Shown: piece by piece, positions 1 to 8,242 of the stretch
Numbering within the stretch: the stretch's first letter is position 1
How the letters are laid out: each line of letters begins with the position of its first letter
The notes under the pieces: model-generated
Databases searched by the model: none
What the model saw: only the letters and a program-made list of their open reading frames with translations
Told to the model about the DNA's origin: nothing
Program-made: the position numbers and the translations under genes
Assembly (NCBI RefSeq): GCF_011752935.1
Contig: NZ_VWWO01000001.1
Coordinates: 1,798,001-1,862,000 of the forward strand
Length of the DNA: 64,000 nt
Source of the DNA: Chitinophaga sp. Cy-1792
GTDB taxonomy: Bacteria; Bacteroidota; Bacteroidia; Chitinophagales; Chitinophagaceae
Direction of reading: 5' to 3'

Positions 1-29
1 AATTTACAGTGGAATTATTTTATCATATA

Positions 30-54
30 TTGACCGAAAAATTCCGTAATTTTG
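30..54 (+). promoter_or_regulatory. Bacteroidota-type promoter for the zinc-ribbon gene
   Basis: A TAATTTTG box at 47-54 fits the Bacteroidota -7 consensus TAnnTTTG. A TTG at 30-32 is a possible -33 element, 14 bases upstream. The downstream start codon is at 105. This is motif matching only. Confidence 0.5.
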
Positions 55-104
55 CGCCTCTTAAATCTACGATTAAAACAAACCCGGTAAATTATTTATA
101 ATAC

Positions 105-857
105 ATGGCTACCGTAAAAGAATACTCCGTTGAAGAAAAATTAGCGTCTGTACTCAGATTGCAAAAGATTGATTCCAAGCTGGATGAGATCCAGGTGCTG
201 AAAGGGGAGTTGCCGATTGAGGTGAAAGATCTGGAAGATGAAATCGAAGGATTGAACACCCGCCAGGCACACATTGAGAATGAGATCAAGGGTATCCAGG
301 ATTTCGTTGCCAATAAAAAAGCGGCGATTAAGGAAGCTGAAGCGCTGATCAAGAAATATGAGAAGCAGCAGGACAATGTGAAGAACAACCGTGAGTTTGA
401 GGCTATCACTAAGGAAGTAGAGATGCAGAATCTCGAAATCAAATTAGCGGAAAAGCACATCAAGGATGCTAATGAAGAGGTGAAAGATAAGAGCCGCGTC
501 CTGGAAAGCGCTAAAAGAGCGATCGGTGATAAAGAGGCGAATCTGAAACATAAGAAAGGCGAGCTGGAGAAAATCATTGCAGAAACAGATAAAGAAGAGA
601 AAGAATTTGAAAAGGAAAGTGAAGCTGCCCGTGAAAAGGTAGATCCACGTTTACTGGCTGCTTATGAGAAGATCCGCAAAAACTATCGTAATGGTCTGGC
701 AGTGGTTACCATTGTCCGTGATTCCTGCGGTGGTTGCTTCAATGCCATTCCTCCTCAGCGTCAGGCTGAAATCCGCCAGCACAAAAAGATTATAGTTTGT
801 GAGCATTGCGGCCGTATCCTCGTGGATAACGATCTGGATGCTACCATCACTATCTAA
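105..857 (+). CDS. Coiled-coil C4 zinc-ribbon protein
   Basis: A 250-residue cytosolic protein. Residues of about 10-180 are a long, highly charged Lys/Glu-rich helical region expected to form an antiparallel coiled coil. The C-terminus is a four-cysteine zinc ribbon with Cys pairs CGGC (208/211) and CEHC (232/235). This layout is that of the DUF164/CT398-like family, widespread in bacteria. The molecular role is not established; links to RNA, ribosomes or secretion have been proposed for relatives. The ATG at 105 is preceded by a good -7 box and the gene is followed by a strong terminator, so it looks monocistronic here, though an upstream gene lies outside the window. Family assignment is secure; function is unknown. 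Confidence 0.88.
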   Translation: MATVKEYSVEEKLASVLRLQKIDSKLDEIQVLKGELPIEVKDLEDEIEGLNTRQAHIENEIKGIQDFVANKKAAIKEAEALIKKYEKQQDNVKNNREFEAITKEVEMQNLEIKLAEKHIKDANEEVKDKSRVLESAKRAIGDKEANLKHKKGELEKIIAETDKEEKEFEKESEAAREKVDPRLLAAYEKIRKNYRNGLAVVTIVRDSCGGCFNAIPPQRQAEIRQHKKIIVCEHCGRILVDNDLDATITI

Positions 858-880
858 GAAATAGCTAGGTTTACTTTTTT

Positions 881-915
881 AGCGATCAGGAATTTGTTCC
901 TGGTCGCTTTTTTTT
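881..915 (+). terminator. Intrinsic terminator after the zinc-ribbon gene
   Basis: AGCGATCAGGAA and TTCCTGGTCGCT form a 12-bp stem (one G-U pair) with a 4-base loop, followed at once by a run of eight T. It lies 24 bases after the stop codon. Confidence 0.85.
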
Positions 916-957
916 GCTGTTGTTGCGTCCATCGAAAGCCCTGCGCGTATATCATCT

Positions 958-1061
958 CCCCGGAAAAAAATAACGCTAATAAAATTAGCGTCATATTACT
1001 AAAAATATTAGTTTTGCTGCGAACGCTTTCCGGGGGCTGGATAAGAAGCGTGTAACCACGC
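958..1061. other. Structured intergenic segment of unknown role
   Basis: The gap 858-1262 holds no convincing gene beyond the terminator, but it is rich in inverted repeats. A 9-bp outer stem CCCCGGAAA (958-966) / TTTCCGGGG (1027-1035) encloses two hairpins, ACGCTAAT/ATTAGCGT (973-991) and ACTAA/TTAGT near 998-1012. A further hairpin GCGTG/CACGC (1048-1061) follows. The branched layout could be a structured RNA, a leader of the downstream TPR gene, or a degenerate repeat. I recognise no known riboswitch or ncRNA family. Confidence 0.35.
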
Positions 1062-1262
1062 ACCTTACTATAGTGGTATCCATGAAAATTCCGAATAGCC
1101 GGATAGGTAGTCTGGCAGCCATTTCGGGTTATTTTTCATTTACCGTTCAGCTCCGCAGATACTTTGCGTAATAGTTCTTTTTATTTGTGGCAGGAAATTG
1201 GATGCAATGAGGCAACTTTAGGAATTGTATTTTGTTTGATTGGTTTTAAGGAACTTTGACGT

Positions 1263-2750
1263 ATGCGTATTGTTGTTTCATTACTCTTGGTACTCAGTAT
1301 AGGCTTAAACGTTAGTGCCGGGCAAAAGGTCTACGACTTTAACAGCCGGTGTGAGCAAGCCTATGATGCTATCATGCAGCTCAGGATAAATGAAGGGAAA
1401 GCTTTGCTGGAAGAAGAAAAGAAAGATAACCCGGATAACCTGATTCCCTATTTTCTGGATGATTATGCAGATTTCTTCCCACTGTTTTTTAATGAAGACC
1501 CTGCTGAATACGCTAACAAGCGTGGCAGCAGAAGTTTCAGGCTCGATAAAATGGATGAAGGTCCGGAAGATTCTCCCTACTACCTGTATACACAGGCAGT
1601 TATTAAGTTTCACTGGGCACTCATCAAAGTAAAGTTCAATGAAAAGTGGGATGCCACCTGGGAAGTCAGGAAAGCATACATGATGCTGAAAGACAACCAG
1701 CGCAAGTTTCCGAACTTCGTACCCAACCGCTTGCTGCTGGGGTCGATGCAAACCGTTTTCGGGACCATCCCGGATGGATATAAGTGGATTACCAATATCC
1801 TGGGCATGAAAGGCAGTATTAAAGAGGGAATGAACAATGTGAATGCCTTTATAGACAGCAACGCGCCAGAGGCCAGACTGCTGCGGGAAGAATCCTACTA
1901 TTACTATTGCTACCTGACCTTATTCGTGGTAAATAAACCGGAAGATACCTGGACTTTTTTACAACGTAAACAACTGGATACTAAGAATAATTACCTCTTT
2001 GCCCTCATGGTGGCCAACCTGGCGCTTAACAACCAGAAAGCCGCCACCGGGATCAAGGTATTGCAGGAAAGAAATGAAGGGAGTGAGTATGCAGATATCC
2101 AGTATTATAACTACGTATATGGTTTGCTGAAACTGACACGGTTAGATACAGACGCACATGTTTACCTGGAGAGATTTATCAATAATTTCAAAGGGAAGTT
2201 TTACCTGAAAGAATGCCTGCAAAGGCTTAGCTGGTTTTACTACATGGAAGGTAACCAGACCGCTGCCAATAAATACCGGCAGATGATCTTCAATAAGGGC
2301 GGACTGGAAACAGATGCCGACAAACAGGCCCTGAAAGAGGCCGAAAGCGGTAAATGGCCCAATCCATTCCTGCTGAAAGTACGATTGTTAAGTGATGGCG
2401 GTTATTTTAATGAGGCACTTAAACTGATCCTCACCAAAAAATCGACCGACTTTACCGATATATCCGAAAAACTGGAATATGCGTACAGGCTTGGCCGTAT
2501 CTACGACGAAACCGGCCAGGACGATAAAGCCATCCAGATGTACGACGCCACCGTGAAAGTAGGGGCCAACAGGCCGGAATACTACGCCGCAAGGGCTTCG
2601 CTGCAAATGGGATATATCTACGAAAAAAGAAATGATAAGGCCAAAGCCATGCAATGCTACCAGCAATGTATGACCATGAAAGGCCATGATTATAAAAACT
2701 CCCTGGATGCAAGGGCTAAAGCAGGAATACAGCGTGTGAGCGGATCCTGA
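1263..2750 (+). CDS. Secreted tetratricopeptide-repeat protein
   Basis: A 495-residue protein with an N-terminal signal peptide: a hydrophobic core at about residues 3-18 and a small-residue cleavage region near Ser-Ala-Gly. It is probably periplasmic. The mature part is alpha-helical and rich in Tyr, Leu and Ala. Its C-terminal third (about 400-490) has two or three clear TPR-like helix pairs with Gly/Ala/Tyr spacing, for example around YRLGRIYDETGQDDKAIQMY. No catalytic motif is visible. TPR proteins of this kind act as scaffolds; the partner is unknown. A GC-rich inverted repeat (CGGATC/GATCCG, 2741-2754) overlaps the stop codon but lacks a T run. recN follows after 107 bases. Confidence 0.75.
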   Translation: MRIVVSLLLVLSIGLNVSAGQKVYDFNSRCEQAYDAIMQLRINEGKALLEEEKKDNPDNLIPYFLDDYADFFPLFFNEDPAEYANKRGSRSFRLDKMDEGPEDSPYYLYTQAVIKFHWALIKVKFNEKWDATWEVRKAYMMLKDNQRKFPNFVPNRLLLGSMQTVFGTIPDGYKWITNILGMKGSIKEGMNNVNAFIDSNAPEARLLREESYYYYCYLTLFVVNKPEDTWTFLQRKQLDTKNNYLFALMVANLALNNQKAATGIKVLQERNEGSEYADIQYYNYVYGLLKLTRLDTDAHVYLERFINNFKGKFYLKECLQRLSWFYYMEGNQTAANKYRQMIFNKGGLETDADKQALKEAESGKWPNPFLLKVRLLSDGGYFNEALKLILTKKSTDFTDISEKLEYAYRLGRIYDETGQDDKAIQMYDATVKVGANRPEYYAARASLQMGYIYEKRNDKAKAMQCYQQCMTMKGHDYKNSLDARAKAGIQRVSGS

Positions 2751-2857
2751 TCCGGGAGTGCAGGTCGGAATAATTTATCACCTGACAGATAAGTTTTATC
2801 AACGTTTTCAGATAGATTATCCCGACTTTTACAGCGCATTTTTTATTATCCTGACTT

Positions 2858-4504
2858 ATGTTACAGCGATTAATTATTAAGAATTACGCCATCATCGATC
2901 ACCTGGAAGTTGATTTCTCAGGTAACCTGAATGTGATTACCGGTGAAACCGGTGCAGGTAAATCTATCCTGCTCGGAGCGCTCTCCCTGATACTGGGCGA
3001 AAGAGCGGATCCTGGTGTGCTGTTCAATAAGGCCGATAAATGTGTCGTGGAAGGTATCTTCCTGGTAAAAAACGGCCAGATATCCGCTTTCCTCCAGGAA
3101 CATGAACTGGACCTGGAAGATCAGCTGATCATACGCCGCGAAATCAGTGCCGCCGGCAAATCCAGGGCCTTCGTCAACGATACCCCTGTCAATATCTCCC
3201 AGCTCCATGAACTCGCACAATACCTGGTAGACCTGCACCAGCAGTTTGATACCCTGGAACTCGGCAACGCCGACTTCCAGCGCGAAGTAATTGACGCATT
3301 AGCCAAACCTGCACAGCTGACAGCCTATCAGCAGCTGTTTACACAATACCTGCAGGTACAAAAAAGATATAAAGAACTCTTCGACAACAGAGACAATGCC
3401 AATAAAGAGCTGGACTATAATAAGTTCCTCCTCGATGAGCTGACAGAAGCCGATTTCAAGGAAAATGAAATCGAAGACCTCGACGCCGAACTACAGGTGC
3501 TCAGTCATGCCGAAGAAATCAAGAATACACTCAGTAAAGTATATTTTCAGCTGAAGGAAGATGAACAACCTATCCTTCAGACCCTGAAGCAGATACAGTC
3601 TTCCCTGATGACCATTTCCTCCTTCCATAAGGATGTACCGGCCGTAGCAGAAAGAATGCAATCGCTCTATGTAGAGCTGCAGGACATCACCGGTGATATC
3701 GACCGCCTCGGCGATCAGGTACAGTACGATGGCAACAGGATTGAGCAGGTAAACGAGCGTATGGCGATGGGCTATCGCTTCTTTAAAAAACACGGGGTGC
3801 AAACCACTGCCGAACTGCTGGAAATTAAAGCCACACTGGAACAGAAAGTAAGTAGTGTGCTCAATCTGGACGAGGAACTGGCACAACTGGAGCAGGAACA
3901 ATCCAACCTCCGCCTGCAGCTGGAACAAATGGCAGAAAATATCTCTGCTACCAGGAAAGAAGCTGCTGCGCCTTTTGAGAAGAGAGTCAACGAATTGCTG
4001 GCACAGGTAGGGATGCCTAATGCCCGCATGAAAGTAGAGATTGTTCAGGGAGAACTGAATGCTTACGGCCATGATACGATAGACCTGTTGTTTGATGCCA
4101 ATAAGAGCAATCATTTTGCGCCTGTGGGTAAAGTAGCCTCCGGTGGTGAGTTGAGCCGTATCATGCTTTGCGTGAAATCCCTGGTGGCGAAGTCGGTACA
4201 TCTGCCTACCCTGATATTTGACGAAATCGATACCGGTATTTCCGGAGAAGCGGCGAAACAGGTAGGAGTTATCCTGAAAGACCTGGCCAGAGAACACCAG
4301 ATTATCTGTATTACACACCAGCCACAAATTGCCGGAAAAGCCGACGCACATTACTTTGTATATAAAGATGCTGCTGCCGAGAAAGTGACTACCAGCGTGC
4401 GTTTGCTGTCGCTGGAAGAACGTATCAACAAGATCGCACAAATGCTCAGCGGAGAAAAGCCAACTGCGGCTGCCCTTGAAAATGCAAGGGAAATGGTACG
4501 TTAA
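2858..4504 (+). CDS. recN: DNA repair ATPase RecN
   Basis: A 548-residue SMC-like ATPase that acts in double-strand break repair and recombination, bridging DNA ends and cooperating with RecA. It starts with the typical MLQRLIIKNYAIID. Walker A is GETGAGKS (residues 29-36). The middle (about 160-390) is a long charged coiled coil. Near the C-terminus come the ABC signature SGGELSR and the Walker B LIFDEIDTGISG, then the ITHQPQIAGKAD H-loop. Length and motif order match the family. The start at 2858 puts the conserved N-terminus at residue 1. The gene lies between the TPR gene and fabI on the same strand, with 61 bases to the fabI ATG. Confidence 0.96.
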   Translation: MLQRLIIKNYAIIDHLEVDFSGNLNVITGETGAGKSILLGALSLILGERADPGVLFNKADKCVVEGIFLVKNGQISAFLQEHELDLEDQLIIRREISAAGKSRAFVNDTPVNISQLHELAQYLVDLHQQFDTLELGNADFQREVIDALAKPAQLTAYQQLFTQYLQVQKRYKELFDNRDNANKELDYNKFLLDELTEADFKENEIEDLDAELQVLSHAEEIKNTLSKVYFQLKEDEQPILQTLKQIQSSLMTISSFHKDVPAVAERMQSLYVELQDITGDIDRLGDQVQYDGNRIEQVNERMAMGYRFFKKHGVQTTAELLEIKATLEQKVSSVLNLDEELAQLEQEQSNLRLQLEQMAENISATRKEAAAPFEKRVNELLAQVGMPNARMKVEIVQGELNAYGHDTIDLLFDANKSNHFAPVGKVASGGELSRIMLCVKSLVAKSVHLPTLIFDEIDTGISGEAAKQVGVILKDLAREHQIICITHQPQIAGKADAHYFVYKDAAAEKVTTSVRLLSLEERINKIAQMLSGEKPTAAALENAREMVR

Positions 4505-4536
4505 AAACTCAAATAGCTTTTTTCAACTATAACGAC

Positions 4537-4544
4537 TATTTTTG
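4537..4544 (+). promoter_or_regulatory. -7 promoter element for fabI
   Basis: TATTTTTG matches TAnnTTTG and ends 21 bases before the chosen fabI ATG at 4566. It falls between recN and fabI, suggesting fabI has its own promoter. No clear -33 box is seen. Confidence 0.5.
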
Positions 4545-4565
4545 CCGAAATTAATTTTTGACCAA

Positions 4566-5378
4566 ATGGCTCATAACTTATTAAAAGGGAAGAAAGGTAT
4601 CATCTTCGGTGCATTAGATGAAAAGTCTATTGCCTGGAGAACTGCACTCCGTTGTGTGGAAGAAGGCGCTGAAATTGTGCTTACCAACGCTCCTATTGCC
4701 CTCCGTATGGGTGAAATCAAAAAGCTGGCTGAAACCTGTAATGCACCGGTTATTCCTGCTGATGTAACCAATATGGATGATCTGAACAACCTGTTTACTA
4801 AATCCATGGAGCATTTTGGCGGTAAGATCGATTTCGTACTGCACTCTGTGGCCATGGGTATGAACATTCGTAAAGGAAAAGCATACACCGACCTGGACTA
4901 CGATTTTAACCACAAAACATTTGATATTTCTGCTATGTCTTTACACCGTGTATTGCAAACAGCTTACAAGCTGGATGCATTAAACGAGTGGGCTTCTGTA
5001 ATCGCGTTATCTTATATCGCTGCAGAACGCGTATTCCCTGACTATGGCGAAATGGCTGATGCTAAAGCATTACTGCAGTCTATTGCACGCAGCTTCGGTT
5101 ACCACTACGGTGTTGCCAAGAAAGTACGTGTAAACACTATATCACAGTCTCCGGTGAAAACAACAGCCGGTAGCGGTGTACAGGGCTTTGATGGCTTCCT
5201 GGCATACGCAGAAGATATGAGCCCGCTGGGTAACGCTTCTGCTGACCAGTGCGCTGATTATGCAGTGACCCTGTTCTCAGACCTGACCAAAATGGTTACC
5301 ATGCAGAACCTCTACCATGATGGTGGTTTCTCTAACACTGGTGTTTCTGCCGGCGTTATCAAAGCAATGGAAAAATAG
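4566..5378 (+). CDS. fabI: Enoyl-ACP reductase FabI
   Basis: A 270-residue NADH-dependent enoyl-[acyl-carrier-protein] reductase that catalyses the last step of each fatty-acid elongation cycle. It is a classical SDR fold. The N-terminal nucleotide-binding stretch has the FabI-type GIIFGALDEKSIAWR. The catalytic motif is Tyr-x6-Lys (YGEMADAK), specific to FabI rather than the YxxxK of ordinary SDRs, and is followed by a typical SQSPVKTTAGSG loop. An in-frame TTG at 4542 would add eight residues, but it overlaps the -7 box, and the ATG at 4566 gives the family-typical MAHNLLKGKKG start. A strong palindromic terminator follows. Confidence 0.95.
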   Translation: MAHNLLKGKKGIIFGALDEKSIAWRTALRCVEEGAEIVLTNAPIALRMGEIKKLAETCNAPVIPADVTNMDDLNNLFTKSMEHFGGKIDFVLHSVAMGMNIRKGKAYTDLDYDFNHKTFDISAMSLHRVLQTAYKLDALNEWASVIALSYIAAERVFPDYGEMADAKALLQSIARSFGYHYGVAKKVRVNTISQSPVKTTAGSGVQGFDGFLAYAEDMSPLGNASADQCADYAVTLFSDLTKMVTMQNLYHDGGFSNTGVSAGVIKAMEK

Positions 5379-5404
5379 TAATTCTATACTGACCAGATAT
5401 TCAA

Positions 5405-5435
5405 AAGGCCGTCTCTACTCAGTAGAGACGGCCTT
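5405..5435 (+). terminator. Terminator-like palindrome, copy 1 of a repeat family
   Basis: A perfect 15-bp palindrome: AAGGCCGTCTCTACT, a single C, then the reverse complement, followed by a T-rich tract. It sits 26 bases after fabI. The central part recurs at 5490, 37485 and 43120, so it is both a likely terminator and a member of a dispersed palindrome family. Confidence 0.8.
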
Positions 5436-5489
5436 CTTATTTATCAGCATGTTACTACATGCCTTGATAGTTATACGTTAAAAACAAAA

Positions 5490-5518
5490 CAGCCATCTCT
5501 ACTAAGTAGAGACGGCTG
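5490..5518. repeat. Palindromic repeat, copy 2
   Basis: CAGCCATCTCTACT, a central A, then AGTAGAGACGGCTG: nearly the same palindrome as at 5405, in the same fabI / DUF2795 convergent gap. It may terminate the minus-strand DUF2795 gene. Confidence 0.75.
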
Positions 5519-5569
5519 CAATACTTTTAATAGGACACTCAGTATCCTATGAAACAACGGATTAGCTGG

Positions 5570-5791
5570 TTAATACTCGTCTTCGTTGAAGAAGAAGTCG
5601 TCCTGAGACGGATAATCGGACCAGATATCCTCAATACCTTCATAAATTTCTCCCTCATCTTCCAGCTCCTGCAAGTTCTCAATCACTTCAATCGGTGCAC
5701 CGGAGCGGATTGCGTAGTCAATGAGTTCGTCTTTCGTAGCTGGCCATGGAGCATCCTCCAGGTATGAAGCTAATTCTAATGTCCAGTACAT
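5570..5791 (-). CDS. DUF2795 small acidic protein
   Basis: A 73-residue, strongly acidic protein beginning MYWTLELASYLEDAPWPATK. It has the layout of the DUF2795 family: short helices, a conserved PWPATK turn, the segment ELIDYAIRSGAP, and an acidic Asp/Glu/Tyr-rich tail. The protein is very common in Bacteroidota but I know of no established role. It converges on fabI, with the two palindromes between them. The start is the first ATG and leaves about 100 bases to the divergent ABC gene. Confidence 0.85.
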   Translation of the reverse strand: MYWTLELASYLEDAPWPATKDELIDYAIRSGAPIEVIENLQELEDEGEIYEGIEDIWSDYPSQDDFFFNEDEY

Positions 5792-5893
5792 CTTATTAAA
5801 ATTTTTACTTTTCTAATTTTTTGGCAAAAGTATTATTTAATTTGAAATAAACAACTTTTACTATTTTATTCGTAAATAACTTTTCTTTGGGTT

Positions 5894-6577
5894 ATGCTAA
5901 CCGCTCGCAATGTCACCAAAAATTATTCCAACTTACCAATATTGAAGGGAGTTGATATCACTGTCAGTAAAGGAGAGATAGTGACCATTGTCGGTTCTTC
6001 CGGAGCCGGCAAAAGCACGCTGCTGCATATCCTCGGAACGCTTGATACGCCTACTTCCGGCGAGATTATGCTCAACGGTGTGGACCTGACAGCGCTGAAA
6101 GGGAATGCCCTCGCAGATTTCAGGAACCGACATATTGGCTTCATCTTCCAGTTTCACCACCTCCTGCCGGAATTCAATGCCCTGGAGAATGTTTGTATTC
6201 CTGGCTTTATTTCCGGTCAGCCCAGAAGCCAGGTACAGGAAAAAGCCGCTTTCCTGCTGCAAACGCTCGGCCTTGGCAGTCGCCTGGACCATAAACCCGG
6301 CGCCCTTTCCGGTGGTGAACAACAACGTGTAGCCGTTGCCCGCGCACTGATCAATAACCCGGACGTCGTTATGGCAGATGAACCTACCGGTAACCTCGAC
6401 TCTCATAATGCCAGGGAACTACATAACCTCTTCTTTGAGCTTCGCAGTAAATTCAATCAGACCTTTATCATCGTTACCCACAACGAAGAGCTGGCGCCGC
6501 TGAGCGACAGACAGCTGATCATGAAGGATGGCAGAATTATTCAGACCCTGCAACACAATGAAGGCCTGATTTCGTAA
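5894..6577 (+). CDS. ABC transporter ATP-binding protein, LolD-like
   Basis: A 227-residue ATPase of the MacB/LolD group. Walker A is GSSGAGKS (34-41), the Q-loop lies in [12 protein letters not shown], the signature is [15 protein letters not shown], Walker B is [12 protein letters not shown], and an H-loop lies in IIVTHNEEL. The [10 protein letters not shown] stretch is typical of LolD, the ATPase that releases lipoproteins from the inner membrane to LolA. No LolC/E permease is adjacent, so the partner must be encoded elsewhere. LolD is the best reading; a MacB-type exporter ATPase cannot be excluded. A terminator follows. Confidence 0.85.
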   Translation: MLTARNVTKNYSNLPILKGVDITVSKGEIVTIVGSSGAGKSTLLHILGTLDTPTSGEIMLNGVDLTALKGNALADFRNRHIGFIFQFHHLLPEFNALENVCIPGFISGQPRSQVQEKAAFLLQTLGLGSRLDHKPGALSGGEQQRVAVARALINNPDVVMADEPTGNLDSHNARELHNLFFELRSKFNQTFIIVTHNEELAPLSDRQLIMKDGRIIQTLQHNEGLIS

Positions 6578-6605
6578 TGGAATTCCCCCAACATAAATAT
6601 TTTGG

Positions 6606-6640
6606 AATGGCATCTTTTTACAGATGCCATTTTTATTTTA
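6606..6640. terminator. Terminator between the ABC ATPase and deacetylase-like genes
   Basis: AATGGCATCT and AGATGCCATT form a 10-bp stem with a 6-base loop and a T-rich tail on the plus strand. It lies between convergent genes and overlaps the 3' end of the minus-strand gene. Confidence 0.8.
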
Positions 6641-7540
6641 TCCACCGTATATGTCAATTCCTGCGCTGAATGTTCTGCAATGTGCGTCCACAACGTCTTT
6701 CACGCGCGGAGAATAACCACCTCCCATTACTACGGCCACCGGTATATCATGCTGCTTCAATGCGCCGAATACCAGCCTGTCGCGTTCAAGGCAGCCCTCA
6801 GGTGTAATTTTCAGCTTACCCAGCTTATCTGTCTCCAGGATATCTACACCAGATAAATAAAATACAATATCAGGGCGCACCTTGTTTATTAAAACTGGTA
6901 AAGCTGCTTTCAGTTGCTGAAGGTAATCCCCGTCGGTGATGCCATCCGGCAGGGGAAGATCCCAGTCGGAGCGCTCTTTATGAAAAGGATAGTTATGCGC
7001 ACCATGCATACTGAATGTATACACGCGCTCGTTGTTTTCAAATATGGCAGCAGTGCCGTTTCCCTGATGCACGTCCAGGTCTATCACCAGTGCCTGGCGG
7101 ATTTTCCGTTGGTCCAGCAGATAGTTGGCAGCCACGCCTATGTCATTGAGCAAACAAAAGCCTTCGCCTCTGTCGGCAAAGGCATGGTGCGTACCGCCAG
7201 CTACATTGAATCCAAGGCCGCTTTCCAGCGCATGCAGGGAAATATCTATCGTACCTTGTGCAATGGTAATCTCGCGCAGCGTAAGCAAAGGAGATTGTAC
7301 AAACCCGATACTCCGCTGTTCTTTATAGGATAATCCCTGATCGCGCAGTTTCTCCCAATATTCCCTTGTATGTGTAAGCAGTATAACGTTTTCCGCTACA
7401 GGCTCCGGGGCAAAGATGTCTTTCTGACCAATCACCCCTTCCCGCAGCAGCTGCTCAGGAATCAGTTCGTATTTGATCATCGGAAACCGATGGTCTGGTG
7501 GTAGCGGATGTATATAAACTTCGTGAAATGCGATCTTCAT
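6638..7540 (-). CDS. Histone-deacetylase-like zinc amidohydrolase
   Basis: A 300-residue member of the arginase/deacetylase superfamily. The zinc and catalytic motifs are intact: HH dyad in GGTHHAF, zinc ligands in DLDVHQGNGT, and the third ligand in LSGVDILETDKLG. Sequence style is closest to the class IV (HDAC11-like) and AcuC group. Bacterial members remove acetyl or acyl groups from lysines, polyamines or small molecules; the substrate here is unknown. A longer reading (to 7663) overlaps the upstream gene, whereas the ATG at 7540 gives the family-typical MKIAFHEVYIHPLPPDHRF. It begins 13 bases after the PdeM-like gene and likely shares its transcript. Confidence 0.87.
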   Translation of the reverse strand: MKIAFHEVYIHPLPPDHRFPMIKYELIPEQLLREGVIGQKDIFAPEPVAENVILLTHTREYWEKLRDQGLSYKEQRSIGFVQSPLLTLREITIAQGTIDISLHALESGLGFNVAGGTHHAFADRGEGFCLLNDIGVAANYLLDQRKIRQALVIDLDVHQGNGTAAIFENNERVYTFSMHGAHNYPFHKERSDWDLPLPDGITDGDYLQQLKAALPVLINKVRPDIVFYLSGVDILETDKLGKLKITPEGCLERDRLVFGALKQHDIPVAVVMGGGYSPRVKDVVDAHCRTFSAGIDIYGG

Positions 7541-7553
7541 AACCTGTCTGTTA

Positions 7554-8201
7554 TTATTGCGCTCTGACAATAGCATTGCCGGCAATGACAAATACCGGTT
7601 CATCTGGCTCTGCGGCCAGACTTGCCAGGCCGGTAAACTCCCCGAATGCAGGCAGGATACCACAATGGCGCCCGAAATAGAAACAGGGCAACCGTAGCCG
7701 CTGCCGGGCAGGGCCGGCCATCACAAAGCCCGGATGCAGGTGCCCGGAAAACGTATAGGTATAACCGTTGTGTTCCTCACAAGGTTCGTGAATGAAATGT
7801 ATATCGTTGATGGTCAGCTGGTCGGTAGTGTGGATATCCAGTGTGGTATAGACTTCAGCAGGCATAATGTCATGATTCCCGACTACCAGGTGGAAACGTA
7901 CATTGGCAAATTGTTGCCGCCATAACCGGAAGTAATCGACTTCGCGGTTTTCGTGGCTATGGAACATATCGCCGACAATAATAATCTGAGCGGGATTGAG
8001 CTTTGTAATCAGCCGTTGCAGCCGGAAGAGGTCTTCCGTTACAATGCCTGCCGGTACTGCGATACCTGCCTTCCTGAAATGAGTGGCTTTGCCCAGGTGA
8101 AGGTCTGATACGATAAGTGCCTGTTCTTCTTCCCAGAAAATGGCCCGCTCAGGCAATAAATGCCAGTGTTGCGACCGATATTTAAATACTTCCCCTGTCA
8201 C
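7554..8201 (-). CDS. pdeM: Ligase-associated phosphoesterase PdeM-like
   Basis: A 215-residue calcineurin-type metallophosphoesterase with all metal-binding motifs: SDLHLGKATHFR, VGDMFHSHENRE, VGNHD and SGHLHPGF. The phrase LIVSDLHLGKATHFRKAG, together with the upstream Lhr-type helicase, marks it as the phosphoesterase of the ligase-associated DNA damage response cluster (PdeM). This cluster normally also encodes an ATP-dependent DNA ligase and an exonuclease; neither is in this window. It lies 41 bases downstream of the helicase on the minus strand. Confidence 0.88.
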   Translation of the reverse strand: MTGEVFKYRSQHWHLLPERAIFWEEEQALIVSDLHLGKATHFRKAGIAVPAGIVTEDLFRLQRLITKLNPAQIIIVGDMFHSHENREVDYFRLWRQQFANVRFHLVVGNHDIMPAEVYTTLDIHTTDQLTINDIHFIHEPCEEHNGYTYTFSGHLHPGFVMAGPARQRLRLPCFYFGRHCGILPAFGEFTGLASLAAEPDEPVFVIAGNAIVRAQ

Positions 8202-8242
8202 GCCGTCTGCTTTTTAAAATAAGGCTGCAAATTATCAAATTC

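Noticed and set aside
854..1063. Minus-strand open frame of 69 codons in the gap after the zinc-ribbon gene
   Set aside because: It runs through the terminator and the hairpin-rich segment and shows no family features.
3491..4441. Long minus-strand open frame (316 codons) opposite recN
   Set aside because: It lies entirely within recN, whose motifs are intact; its translation is low-complexity and matches no known fold.
4542..4565. TTG start extending FabI by eight residues
   Set aside because: It overlaps the -7 box and adds residues absent from the family N-terminus; the ATG at 4566 is better.
7541..7663. Longer start for the deacetylase-like protein
   Set aside because: Overlaps the upstream phosphoesterase gene and is not family-like; the ATG at 7540 gives the conserved N-terminus.
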